A DNA stretch of 64,000 nt from Craterostigma plantagineum (taxonomy: Eukaryota > Streptophyta > Magnoliopsida > Lamiales > Linderniaceae): assembly GCA_027422505.1 (NCBI GenBank), contig JAPQWV010000628.1, positions 248,001 to 312,000 on the forward strand, read 5' to 3'. Positions 20,975 to 31,790 of the stretch are shown piece after piece; the first letter of the stretch is position 1, and the number at the start of each line of letters is the position of its first letter. Made by a program: the position numbers and the translations under genes. The notes below the pieces were generated by a model that saw nothing but the letters and a program-made list of their open reading frames with translations, did not search any database and had not been told where the DNA came from.

Positions 20975-22981
20975 ATGGCGGCCAACGAATCCAGTTCGAC
21001 CGTTTCTGTCGAATCGAATGATGATTATAGTACCCGCAAGTCGTTCACTCCTTACGATGTCACGGCAGCGGATAGTCCCAGTTTGTTAATCTCGCATGTT
21101 CAGCTCAAAGGTGAGTCCAATTATGATGAATGGGCTCGTAGTATTACGCGTGCCCTTCGCACCCGAAAGAAGTTTGGTTTTGTTGATGGATCTATTGTTC
21201 AGCCGCATGATAACGGCGATCTCCTGGCGGATTGGTGGGTTAATCACTCTTTAATTGTGTCTTGGATTATGAATACTATTGAACCATCTCTCCGTTCATA
21301 TGTTACTGACATGGATCTGTCTAGTGATTTGTGGCGTCACTTGAAGCAGCGTTTTTCAGTTGTCAATGGAAGCAAACTTCAACAGCTCAAAGGTGCTCTT
21401 GCGGAGTGTAAGCAACGAGGCCTTTCGATTGCCGCCTATTATTCCAACCTTAATAAGATTTGGGATGAGTTGATGGCTTGTGAGAAGAAGCCTGTGTGTC
21501 GTTGTGGGCTGTGCACGTGTAATCTCCCGTTGGAGTTCGAGCAAATTATAGAAGAAGCAAAAACACATCAGTTTTTGCTTGGTTTGGATGCATCGTTGTA
21601 TGGCGCTGCTCGGTCATCTATTTTGTCGCTTGAATCGTTGCCTTCTGTTGATCGTGTCTATGCAAAAATGATTCAAGAGGAGAGAGTTCGCCTTCAAGAT
21701 CTTCATGTCACGGACTCTGTTGCACAGGATTCTGGTATCTCGGCGCATTTTCTGGGTTTACGGTCTGCGAGCCTTCAACCGTCTTCGCAGCATGCGCCAA
21801 GTCTAGCACCCGGCGGCGCAGACGGTTCTTCTTTTGCTGCAGCTGTCGACGTCCAACGCACTTCCGTAACAACAGATGGCCGACGTGACCTTCTTTGTAC
21901 CTACTGCCACAGGACCGGCCATGAAGAAAGTAGATGCTACTCCAAGAATGGATTTCCAGCTGGCTGGAAGCGAGGTGGAAAATCAGGTGGTCGCGGTCGA
22001 AGCGGAGGACGTTCCAACAATGTTGGTTCGATAGTTGTTACTGGCTCTGGTGATTCATTTGGTGCTGGTTCGGGAAACGTTGCTCGTGCCAATGCCACTG
22101 TTGCTGGTGATGGTGATCGAGCCATTACGGGTTTGACTAATGAACAATGGACTTCCATTGTCAACCACTTGAATGCCCAAAAATCTGATCCTACTGAGCC
22201 ACTGTCTGGTAACATTTTAACTAATACTTGGATGTTTGATTGTGGAGCTACTCACCATATGACAGGATTTCTTGGGTGCTTCACTAATATTCGGAACATT
22301 ATGGCCCGACCTGTGCAACTTCCGAATGGCGCTCTTACTATGGCTAAAAAGGCTGGCACCGTGGTTCTTAGTAGTCATGTGACTTTAAATGATGTTCTCT
22401 TTGTGCCCAGTTTAGAGTGCAGTCTCATTTCATTGTTTCAACTGCTGAACCGACTCAATTGCACTGCCAATTTCACTAATACATCTTGTGTTGTTCAGGA
22501 CCGCACTTCGGGGACGGTGATTGGTTCGGGTGAGCAGTGTGGTGGTCTTTACTTCTTTCGAGGGGATGTGTCTGTCGCAGTTGTCCAGTCCAAGGGTGAG
22601 ACGTCTTTTTCTTTGTGGCATCGTCGGTTGGGTCATCCGTCTTCTCAGGTTTTAGAAAAATTACCATGCGTCGATTCTAGTTCTAGTAATTTTTCTTCAA
22701 ATAAGGCATGTGATGTTTGTCTTCGTGCCAAACAGTCTCGTGATAGTTTTCATGTTAGTGAGTCCAAGGCCGTTGATCTTTTTCATTTGATCCATTGTGA
22801 CGTGTGGGGACCTTATCGTGTTCCTGTGATTTGTGGGGCACGTTATTTTCTAACCATTGTCGATGATTACTCTCGTGCTGTTTGGGTTTATTTACTGTCT
22901 GATAAATCTCAAGTTTCTACCAAATTGCGAGATTTCTTTTCCTTTGTTCGCCGCCAGTTTGAAACAATGAGTCGTTCGTAG
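20975..22981 (+). pseudogene. Copia-1 gag, protease and start of integrase
   Basis: A 668-codon frame: a gag domain typical of plant Copia (1-250), a zinc knuckle C-x2-C-x4-H-x4-C (about 309-322), a protease site with WMFDCGATHHMTG where the usual Ser after Asp is Cys (about 420), a GAG-pre-integrase LWHRRLGHP (about 548) and the start of the integrase core (HCDVWGPY, about 608). It ends at TAG by a single-base frameshift just before the second integrase Asp (the SDNGSEF motif), which lies in the next frame. Confidence 0.9.
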
Positions 22982-23000
22982 TGACAATGGCTCCGAATTT

Positions 23001-23888
23001 ATGTCGTTGTCTGCTTACTTTCGAGAACATGGTATATTACATGAAACCTCGTGTGTCAATACTCCACAACAAAACGGGCGTGTTGAACGAAAGCACCAAC
23101 ATATTCTCAATGTCGCTCGGGCTTTGCGCTTTCAGGCTCATTTGCCGTTAGAATTCTGGGGTCATTGTGTCTTGACGTCTGTATACCTCATCAATCGTCT
23201 TCCTACACCGATCCTTCACTATAAAACGCCGATCGAAATGTTGTATGGTAAACCACCACTTCTTCATCATCTGAGGGTTTTTGGGTGTTTGTGCTATGTC
23301 TATAATCAGTCTAAGGGGGGTGATAAGTTTGCCAGTCGCAGCCGTAAATGTGTGTTTATGGGTTACCCATTTGGGCAAAAAGGGTGGAGAGTTTATGATA
23401 TTGAGACGGGTGATTTCTTGATTTCTCGGGATGTAGTTTTCTCGGAGTCCGAGTTTCCTTATTTGATGTCCTCCTCATCCGAACATATTTCTGAGCCTTC
23501 CTTTGTTCCTGAGTGGCTGCCCCCTACAGACGATGATGAGGAAGTCACTCCTGTGTCAGCCCCTCCTTCTTTGTCGGTCATTGAGTCCTCACTTCCTCCT
23601 TCAGTATCTCCCACTCCTGAGTCTTCTTCTGAGCATGTACAAGAGTCTTCTTTTCCACCTTCTGTGGAACAATTGGGTCGTGGTCACCGTGTAAAGTATC
23701 GTCGCTATGATGGCTTTGTGACAGACGTTTCCCCTTCGGCCACCACCCCTGCTTTTCCGGATACATCGTCGTCCTCAGGTACGCCTTATCCTCTCACACA
23801 TTATGTTAATTGTGAAAAGTTCTCACCGGCCCATAAGTCATTTTTAGCCGCAGTATCTTCCACTGTCGAACCTCGTTCCTTTGCTTGA
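23001..23888 (+). pseudogene. Copia-1 integrase C-terminal part
   Basis: Continues the integrase after the frameshift: [11 protein letters not shown] with the catalytic Glu, then the typical LINRLPTP and VFGCLCYV motifs and a Ser/Pro-rich spacer. It ends at an in-frame TGA (23886-23888) just before the conserved RWREAM start of the reverse transcriptase. Confidence 0.9.
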
Positions 23889-25403
23889 GCTGTTCGAGAT
23901 AGCCGATGGAGAGAAGCAATGCGACAGGAGATTGAAGCATTAGAAAAGAATCACACATGGGATGTCTCTTCTCTTCCACCTGGCAAGAAGGCAATTGGGT
24001 GCAAGTGGATTTTCAAAATCAAACATCACTCTGATGGTTCGATCGAGCGTTACAAAGCTCGCCTTGTTGTGTTGGGTAATAATCAAGTTGAAGGTATTGA
24101 CTACAAGGAGACATTTGCACCTGTGGCAAAGATGGTCACGGTGAGATCATTTTTGGCTGTCGCCGCAGTTAAGAATTGGGAACTTCATCAGATGGATGTC
24201 CATAATGCTTTCTTGCATGGTGATCTTGATGAGGAAGTTTATATGAAATTTCCTCCTGGTTTTAGTTCTTCTCAAACAGGGCAGGTTTGCCGATTGCGAC
24301 GATCCCTCTATGGCTTGAAACAGGCTCCTCGGTGTTGGTTTGCCAAGCTGGCCACTGCTTTGAAGCAGTATGGTTTTACTCAGTCTTACTCTGATTATTC
24401 TCTGTTCACTCGTCATCAAGGTGCAGTGCATATTAATGTGTTGGTGTATGTCCATGACTTGATTATATCTGGTAATGATTCATCAGCTATTTCTCGCTTC
24501 AAGGACTACTTAAGTTCTAATTTCCATATGAAGGATCTTGGGGTCTTGAAGTATTTTCTGGGAATTGAAGTCGCTCGCAATGACTCTGGACTTTTCTTAT
24601 GTCAGCGCAAGTATGCATTGGATCTTGTCTCGGAAGTGGGCTTGATGGGTGCTAAGCCTGCCGAATCTCCTATTGAACAGAACCATGGTCTTCCTCTAGT
24701 TAATGATCGACCATTTTCTAATCCAGAGCGATATCGTCGCTTGGTTGGTCGGTTGATTTATTTGTCTATCACTCGTCCCGATCTGTCTTACAGTGTGCAC
24801 ATGTTGGCCCAGTTTATGCAAAATCCTATGGAGGCTCACTGGGAGGCAACTCTTCGTGTTGTTCGTTATTTGAAGGGTACAGCAGGCCAAGGGATTTTAT
24901 TGCGAGCTGACAGTAATTTACAGTTGTACGGATGGTGTGATTCTGACTGGGCCAGTTGTCCTATCACCAGACGCTCTCTCACTGGTTGGTTGGTCCAATT
25001 GGGCAGTTCTCCTATTTCATGGAAGACAAAGAAACAACACACGGTCGCTCGTTCTTCTGCTGAGGCCGAGTATCGTGCCATGGCAACTCTCACGTGTGAA
25101 TTGAAATGGTTGAAAGGGTTGTTGCAAAGTCTTGGCGTCTCTCATTCTCAGCCCATGCATGTTTTCTGCGACAGTAAGGCAGCTCTACACATTGCTGCTA
25201 ATCCGGTCTTCCATGAACGTACGAAGCATATTGAGATAGACTGCCACTTTGTGCGTGACGCGCTTGTCTCTGGATTGATATCTGCTAGTCATGTGCCTAC
25301 GCATAAGCAGTTGGCTGATATCTTCACCAAGGGCCTTGGTAAACGTCAGTTGGACTCTATTTTTGGCAAGTTGGGCATACGGAATCCCCATGCTCCAACT
25401 TGA
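23889..25403 (+). pseudogene. Copia-1 reverse transcriptase and RNase H
   Basis: In frame with the preceding segment after the TGA. It has GCKWIFKIK, QMDVHNAFLHGDLDEEVYM and SLYGLKQAPRCW; the catalytic YVDD box is changed to YVHD. The RNase H portion has DSDWA, SSAEAEYRAMA, CDSKAALHIA and the C-terminal HVPTHKQLADIFTKGL. Three independent lesions in the element mean that it cannot encode its own mobilisation. Confidence 0.92.
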
Positions 25404-25409
25404 GGGGGG

Positions 25410-25579
25410 TATTAGCATATTTTATATATGGCAAATATTGTATATCAATTAGTATTAATTAGAATATCAATTAGTATTAATTAGGCATAAATCAAGGAGA
25501 TAAAGACTCCTATGTACACTATATGTATGTGCTGTGAAAATCAATACGACACAAGTTCTTTTCGATTATAATCTTGACA
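25410..25579 (+). repeat. Copia-1 3' LTR
   Basis: 170 bp, identical by eye to the 5' LTR, preceded by the polypurine run at 25402-25409 and followed by target duplication ctttt. Confidence 0.95.
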
Positions 25580-25584
25580 CTTTT

Positions 25585-25851
25585 TCAGATTCGCCATTGC
25601 AAAACTCCCGTAGAATATCGTGGATGCCACAACCTTTGATATTCCCCTTTCTACCTCTTCTACGAATCATGAGCATGTTTCTTCCAAGTATTTCCTCGCA
25701 GCTTCTTCCAAGGTTTCCCCCATCATTGGTTTTACGAATCCTTGGGAAACCCATCTTTTGATCAGTTCAGACACTTTAACTTCTTCGTCTTCATCATAAT
25801 GCCTCATGTAGAGAAAGCATGGCTTAAGATGGATTGGTAAGTGATGGTAGC
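25585..25851 (-). pseudogene. NLR-D fragment: winged-helix region, second copy
   Basis: Continues the 19625-20727 fragment across Copia-1. It matches 27132-27410 almost exactly, except for a 13-bp loss near 25685 between two GGAAGA hexamers, typical of slippage between short repeats. It ends abruptly at the T run of the poly(A) insert. Confidence 0.9.
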
Positions 25852-26887
25852 TTTTTTTTTTTTTTTCAAACGATAGCTTGCATTAAAAACAAAGATACAG
25901 GGCTAAATAACCCAAGGGGTCTCACCGGTACATCATCAACCGGGAGAACAAAGGCTCACATAAGAGCACACAGTCCCACAAGGGGAAACAAAGGCTCCCA
26001 TAAAGGGAGAAAAGGGTCCATAAAGGACAAAAAAACCGACAGAAAATAAACACCATTATCTATGATCAAGAACTAAAAAAACTATAACAGAAAAAGCGAT
26101 TAGGCTAAATCTACGATACTCTTCACTTTAACCTGGTCTTCGACTTCTGGGTTTTATCTTCATCGGACTGATGGCTCCACAAGGGAGAAAAGGCTCCCGA
26201 CCGAGGGTCGAGAGAGACGAGGTCCCACGGTGGGAGGCTCGAGGCTGAGAGGCAGAGGGGACTGCGGCAAGGTCGTCCACCGGTGGCAGTCAGAAGTGCA
26301 GGGGGGGCGGAGGCAGTGACAGGCGACGACAGGCGGGACGGCGGCGGCCGATGGAGATGAAGGGCCGAGGCGGGGACAGGCGACGGGGCGACCGGCGGAG
26401 GTGGGCGACAGGGCGGCCGGCAGAGGCGGGGACAGGCGACAAGGCGGCCGGCGGCGGCCGATGGAGATGAAGGGCGGAGGAGGTGGGTCGCAGGTCACCG
26501 AGCGGTGGGTGGTGATGATGGCGACAGCCACCAGGCAAGCCGGCGTCGGGGCGGGTGACCTGCGGAACCGGCAGTGGGAGGCGGAGACGGAGGCGCGTGA
26601 AGGTGGAGCGAAGGCGACAGAGGGGGCTGGCGGAGGCTGGCCCACGGGCGGAGACAGAGACGCCGGCAAGCGGAGGTGTAGCGGAGCGTGCCTTATTGAA
26701 AGAAAAACAAGACAAAAGAGAAGGAAAAACCAGAAAATGGAAATAAGAAAAGAAAAGACAAGACCTCCCCCACCTCCATTAATGGAGGATGGGGGAGAAA
26801 GAGCTGTTTTTGTGCGGCGGCTTGCTAGTGTAGGGAGAGATGAGAGAAAACCCTAATAGAGATGAGAGACAAGACCTCCCCCACCTC
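25852..26887 (-). mobile_element. Poly(A)-tailed retro-insert flanked by 523-bp host duplications
   Basis: On the minus strand it runs from 26887 to a 15-base A tail (T run 25852-25866). The 5' half is strongly GC-rich and can encode a Pro/Ser-rich 169-residue frame (26160-26669) with no known domain. The 3' half looks like an mRNA 3' UTR. A 30-bp block near its 5' end (26757-26786) recurs with one mismatch at 26868-26897, where it fuses into the NLR sequence at shared 'catta(a/g)tgga'. This suggests template switching at microhomology. It could be a processed retrocopy or a truncated LINE; no reverse transcriptase is present. The flanking host sequence is duplicated over about 523 bp, far longer than normal target duplications. 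Confidence 0.7.
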
Positions 26888-27410
26888 CATTAGTGGATAA
26901 TCTTGGCTTTTGCTTCCAACTGCAGCAACGAATCTTGATCTTGCAAACTCAGGAAACGTGCTCTTGCAAGACATGCACATCATGATTTGACCATTATATT
27001 TTGAGTTTGAACCGAGGATTTCAGAGTCCAACGCCGTCATGTCCGTACACCTCGTGTGACAATGCAAACAGACGTCATTGAAGTCATCACCTACTGAAAC
27101 GATTCTAGGAATGTCCAATAACTGTTCTTTTTCAGATTCGCCATTGCAAAACTCCCGTAGAATATCGTGGATGCCACAACCTTTGATATTCCCCTTTCTA
27201 CCTCTTCTACGAATCATGAGCATGTTTCTTCCAACGAGATCTTCCAGTATTTCCTCGCAGCTTCTTCCAAGGTTTCCCCCATCATTGGTTTTACGAATCC
27301 TTGGGAAACCCATCTTTTGATCAGTTCAGACACTTTAACTTCTTCGTCTTCATCATAATGCCTCATGTAGAGAAAGCATGGCTTAAGATGGATTGGTAAG
27401 TGATGGTAGC
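26888..27410 (-). repeat. 523-bp host direct repeat (right copy), NLR-D winged-helix and Cys cluster
   Basis: Near-identical to 20484-20727 joined to 25585-25851. It lacks the Copia-1 insertion, so Copia-1 arrived after the duplication. A 1-bp loss (tactggaag for tacttggaag near 27248) shifts the frame. It encodes the CLHCHTRC...CMSC cluster. Confidence 0.9.
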
Positions 27411-28454
27411 TCAGTGATAAGATTTTGTAGCAGTCATCGTACGTAAACGAGTTTATATCTTCCGCGATTGTTTCCCAATACTCTGCCTTGTTTGAACTAA
27501 GTAACCCACCAATTACTACGAGCAGCAGAGGTAGTCCCTTACAACATTTTTATATTTTTATTCCTATTTGTTCTGATTTGGAATTCCAACCGCCATCATC
27601 AAACTCCCTAAGCAGATCCCAACTTTTATCTTCGTCTAAAAACTTCATCGTGTAAGAATTGTTATGGGAGTCTAGAGAACTTGCTATGTTAGACAGCCTA
27701 GTGGCCACTATAACTCTACTTCCGTTTCCGTTGCTGGGAAAACCCGACTTCAAATCATCCCAAGCTTTGAGATCCCAAACATCGTCAAGAACTATCAAAT
27801 ATCTTCGGCAAAATAACTTTTGATGAAGCTTGGAAGTTAACTCTCTTAAACTTCCAGCACCTTCTGGTTCATTCATATCACTAAGTACTCCATCTCTCAG
27901 AAGCCCTCGGGCGACATTTGTTACATTGTAATCTTGAGATATTGTAATCCAAATACGCACGTCAAAGTGATCCAAGTTATCGGATGATCAAAAAGACTTC
28001 TAAGAGTGGTCTTACCAATCCCACCCATACCTACAACGGGTACAACCATGAGATCTCTTTGGCTACAGCAGAGCTTCTCCAGGACATGGATTAGCTGATC
28101 GTCAAATCCCACCATTTTATTCTTTAACGGTGTCTCACGAGTGAACACAACATCTTGATCATGTTGAGTGCTCCTCGGCGTCTTCAATGCTTCGTCAACC
28201 GAATCTGTCTTCTTTATTGCGATATCCAAGACTCCACGAGGCTGATCTTGAGCGTGTTGAGTGTTTATCAACGTCTTTAATGCTTGGTTGACAGATTCGA
28301 TCTCATCTAGCACTCGACGAGTTCCATCCTGCATTGTCTCCGGAAGGAAGCAAAGATTCCTTTGTAGAGCACAAATATCCTTTTCAATCTTTCTTATTGT
28401 GATATCCGCGACTCCACCAGGCTGTTCTTGATCGTGCTGAGTGGTCCTCAACGT
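27411..28454 (-). pseudogene. NLR-D fragment: linker repeats and NB-ARC
   Basis: Frames 27921-28454 and 27550-27975. The linker before the P-loop contains three related units: TLRTTQHDQEQPGG, TLINTQHAQDQPRG and TPRSTQHDQD. The P-loop GMGGIGKTT is intact but is followed by the loss of one residue and a 1-bp frameshift near 27980. Kinase-2 (LIVLDDVW) and RNBS-B lie in the second frame, which stops at IGIKI; GLPL follows after the stop. The right edge is the Copia-2 target site. Confidence 0.88.
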
Positions 28455-28874
28455 TGTTGGTAAAGCTAGACAATTCAAATCAAAATTCTCCATTGATCAA
28501 GAAGTCTAAGAATTCATTATTATAATCATTAAATGAGCTAAGCAATGACATAATTGTTTTTGTCATTAAGCTCAAGGTTTAGCCTATTAATAGGCTTGTT
28601 ATGTTCATTGTAATCACACACCAAAATCAAAGCAATAGAGATAGAGAGAAATAGAGGGTTTGTTCGGTATTTGCTCCGACTATAAAGAGAGATAGTGAGT
28701 GTTTTCTCCTTTATAGATTGAGAGGTTGTAACCCCTGTTTTTACCCAGTAATAAATTTCTACCTCGCCCGTGGGTTTTTACCCCAAGTTGAAAAGGGGTT
28801 TTCCACGTAAATTCCCATGTTCCATTTATCCTCACAGTCATTTCCAATTTCGTTACGCTGTCCATTTCGCAACA
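28455..28874 (+). repeat. Copia-2 5' LTR
   Basis: 420 bp, TGTTGGTAAAG...CGCAACA. The first LTR bases read on the minus strand create the spurious MENFDLN start seen in the neighbouring NLR frame. Confidence 0.95.
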
Positions 28875-29205
28875 AGTGGTATCAGAGCCAGCCCTGATTG
28901 ATATTCCAATTATGCTCTGTAGTTGCAGCTTTGTCTGATCTTCCACATCAGAAAGGATATCGAAAAGGTTTATCGTTACGGAAGAGTTTTTTGGCAAGTC
29001 GTGGTAATAGACTGTGTAAGTAAGTTCTGTCTAGGTGGCTGGTGCCAAGCGGGACACATAGTGACCCCACCAGATCTCATCTGGGAATTTACTTAGAAGG
29101 GTAATTTTGTCTTGAAAGCTGGTCGCTACCCTTTCTGCAAATTATCTGATCAGTACTATTTGGCTGGACTGTTGAATTTCTCCGACGATAGCGACGTGGG
29201 AAAAA

Positions 29206-29847
29206 ATGGCAGCTAAAAATGAAATTGAGAAATTCAACGGGAAAAACTACTCACTGTGGAAAATGAGGATAAAGGCAATTTTACTCAAAGAAAATTGTCT
29301 GGAGGCGATCACTGGCAGACCAACAACTATTACAAGTGATGCCAACTGGAGGAAGATGGACGGGAGGGCCATCGCCAATATTCATCTAGCATTAGCAGAT
29401 GACATATTATCAAGCGTTGAAGAGAAAGCTAGTGCAAAAGAAATCTGGGATCATCTAGAGAAGCTGTATCAAGTCAAGTCACTCCACAGCCGAATTTTTC
29501 TGAAAAGAAAATTATATCATCTACGAATGGAAGAATCTTCTTCAATGACCGAGCACATCAACAAGTTGAATACTCTATTCTCTCAACTTAAAGACTTGGA
29601 CTACAAAATAGAGCCAAGTGAACGTGCTGAGCTTCTGCTTCAAAGCCTGCCAGACTCCTACGATCAACTCGTCATCAATCTGAGCAACAACCAAGCTGCG
29701 GGAAAACTTATCTTCGACAATATTGCAGCTGCGGTTCTCGAAGAAGAAAGTCAGCGCAATAACAAAGAAGACAAGTTGACAATGTCCCAACAGGCGGAAG
29801 CATTGACGGCGACGAGGGCAAGATCGGGAGCACGCGGTCCAATGTAA
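29206..29847 (+). pseudogene. Copia-2 gag
   Basis: 213 codons with the Copia gag (UBN2-type) fold signature: KFNGKNYSLWKMRIKAIL at the start and a SLHSRIFLKRKLYHLRM segment around residue 100. A single-base shift near 29820 ends it prematurely. The basic spacer and zinc knuckle lie in the next frame (29848-29978). Confidence 0.9.
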
Positions 29848-31790
29848 GCCGAAAACGAACAAGACCCGGAGAGTCTGGTCCAAGTGGGAGTCAAAAACGG
29901 CAAAGCCTTGTTATGAAAAATAAGAAGGCAATAAAATGTTACCACTGTGGCAAGAAAGGTAATCTGAAGAAAGATTGTTGGGCTCTAAACAAAAATCCCA
30001 ATGCCCAAGGAAACGCCGCCAACACTACCGACGATGGAATTGCCTTGGTGTGTGAAGCCGCAACCACTATCGCTGAAAATGGAAGATTCAACGACGTGTG
30101 GCTCATGGACTCAGCAGCTACTTTCCACATGACCTCTCGAAGGGAATGGTTTTATCAATACGAGCCAACCTTTGGAGGGTATGTCTACAGCTGCAATGAC
30201 CAAGTGCTGAAGATTGTCGGGGTCGGTACGATTCAAATAAAGATGTACGATGGCACTGTGCGTACCATCCATGCTGTCCGACATGTGGAGGGCTTGAAGA
30301 AAAATCTGTTGTCCGTGGGGCAACTGGATAATCTTGGTTTCAAAATTGAATTGGAGAATAAAATCATGAAGGTCTCCAAAGGAGCACTGGTGGTGATGAA
30401 GGGCGAAAAGATAGCTGCAAATCTATACAAGCTGAAGGGAGAGACTCTGCAAGAAGGGCAAGCATCTGTTGCTACGACAAGTTCAAATGAAAAGTCTACA
30501 ATGACTTGGCACAAGAAACTTGGTCATATGTCTGAACAAGGCATGAAAATTCTTGCGCAAAAAAATCTACTTCCTGGTCTCACGACGGTGACGCTACCAT
30601 TCTGTGAGCATTGTATTGTGAGCAAGCAGCATCGCCTGAAGTTCTCCACTTCAAATTCTAGAAGCAAAGAAATTCTAGAATTGATCCACTCTGATGTATG
30701 GCAAGCACCGGTTGCATCCCTGGGAGGAGCCAACTACTTCGTATCATTCATAGACGACTACTCTAGGAGATGCTGGGTGTATCCAATCAAGAAGAAGGAC
30801 GAAGTGTTTCCTATCTTCAAAACATACAAGGCGCGAGTTGAACTTGAAATCGGCAGAAAAATCAAGTGTCTCCGGTCAGATAATGGAGGGGAATATATTG
30901 GCAAAGAATTCACTGAATTCTGCAAATGTGCGGGCATCAGAAGACAGTTCACCACGGCTTATACTCCACAACAGAATGGAGTGGCAGAGCGGTTGAATAG
31001 GACCCTGTTGGAAAGAACAAGGGCTATGTTGAGAACTGCGGGCCTGGAAAAGAAGTTCTGGGCGGAAGCGGTCTGTACTGCCTGTTATGTGGTGAATCGG
31101 GCCCCATCTACTGCTATAGAGATGCGGACACCGATGGAAATGTGGACTGGTGCACCTGCAGACTATTCAAACCTCCATATATTTGGAAGTTCAACGTACG
31201 CGATGTACCACAACCAAGAAACGACAAAGTTGGATCCAAAGTCCATGAAATGTTTGTTCTTGGGGTACGCTGAAGGAGTAAAGGGGTATCGCTTGTGGGA
31301 TCTCACTGACCACAAAGTGATTATCAGCAGAGATGTTATCTTCTTGGAGGATAGCGATCAAGAGCAAGTCGATAATGATAGCAGTTCAAAAGGTGTGACA
31401 AAGACTACGCCGGTGAAACGAAAATTGGAGCAATATAATTCTTTTGAAGCTGAACCGGTGCACGAAGAGCTCGACCCAGTCGAATCCGAAGTACCGGAAC
31501 TCTTGCGGTCATCACGCGAGTGTAGGCCGCCAAGTTGGCACTCAGATTATGAGATAGAGAGCAATCTTGCATACTGTTTTCTAACTGAGGATGGAGAGCC
31601 AACCACTCTCCAAGAAGCACTGAATAATTCAGATGCGAGTCAGTGGATTTCAGCAATGCAAGAGGAAATGGAAGCTCTCTATAAAAATAAGACATGGGAG
31701 TTGGTGCCATTACCGCAAGGAAGGAAACCCATTGGCAACAAATGGGTGTACAAAATCAAGCGGAATGGTGATGACCAGGTAGAGCGTTAG
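29848..31790 (+). pseudogene. Copia-2 zinc knuckle, protease, integrase and start of RT
   Basis: From the Met at 29913: a zinc knuckle C9-x2-C12-x4-N17-x4-C22, where Asn replaces the expected His; a protease WLMDSAATFHM at about 63-73; a GAG-pre-integrase WHKKLGHMSEQGM; an integrase core with DVWQAP, LRSDNGGEY and PQQNGVAERLNRT; then the RT start GNKWVYKIK. It ends at TAG (31788-31790), where a Tyr codon is expected before the ARLVVKG motif. Confidence 0.9.

Larger units (their letters stand above)
20728..25579 (+). mobile_element. Copia-1: Ty1/Copia LTR retrotransposon in NLR-D
   Basis: A 4,852-bp element with 170-bp LTRs that look identical (20728-20897 and 25410-25579), a tRNA-Met-type primer site tggtatcagagcc right after the 5' LTR, a polypurine tract gagggggg before the 3' LTR, and a 5-bp target duplication ctttt (20723-20727 and 25580-25584). 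The uninterrupted paralogous sequence at 27121-27140 confirms the empty site. LTR ends are TA...CA instead of TG...CA. The short LTRs and size suggest an Ale-like Copia lineage (inference). Identical LTRs imply a recent insertion, yet the coding region is broken. Confidence 0.95.

Noticed and set aside
26160..26669. A Pro/Ser-rich protein-coding gene
   Set aside because: It lies wholly inside a poly(A) retro-insert and is GC-rich and low in complexity. Another frame on the same strand is also open, and no domain is visible.
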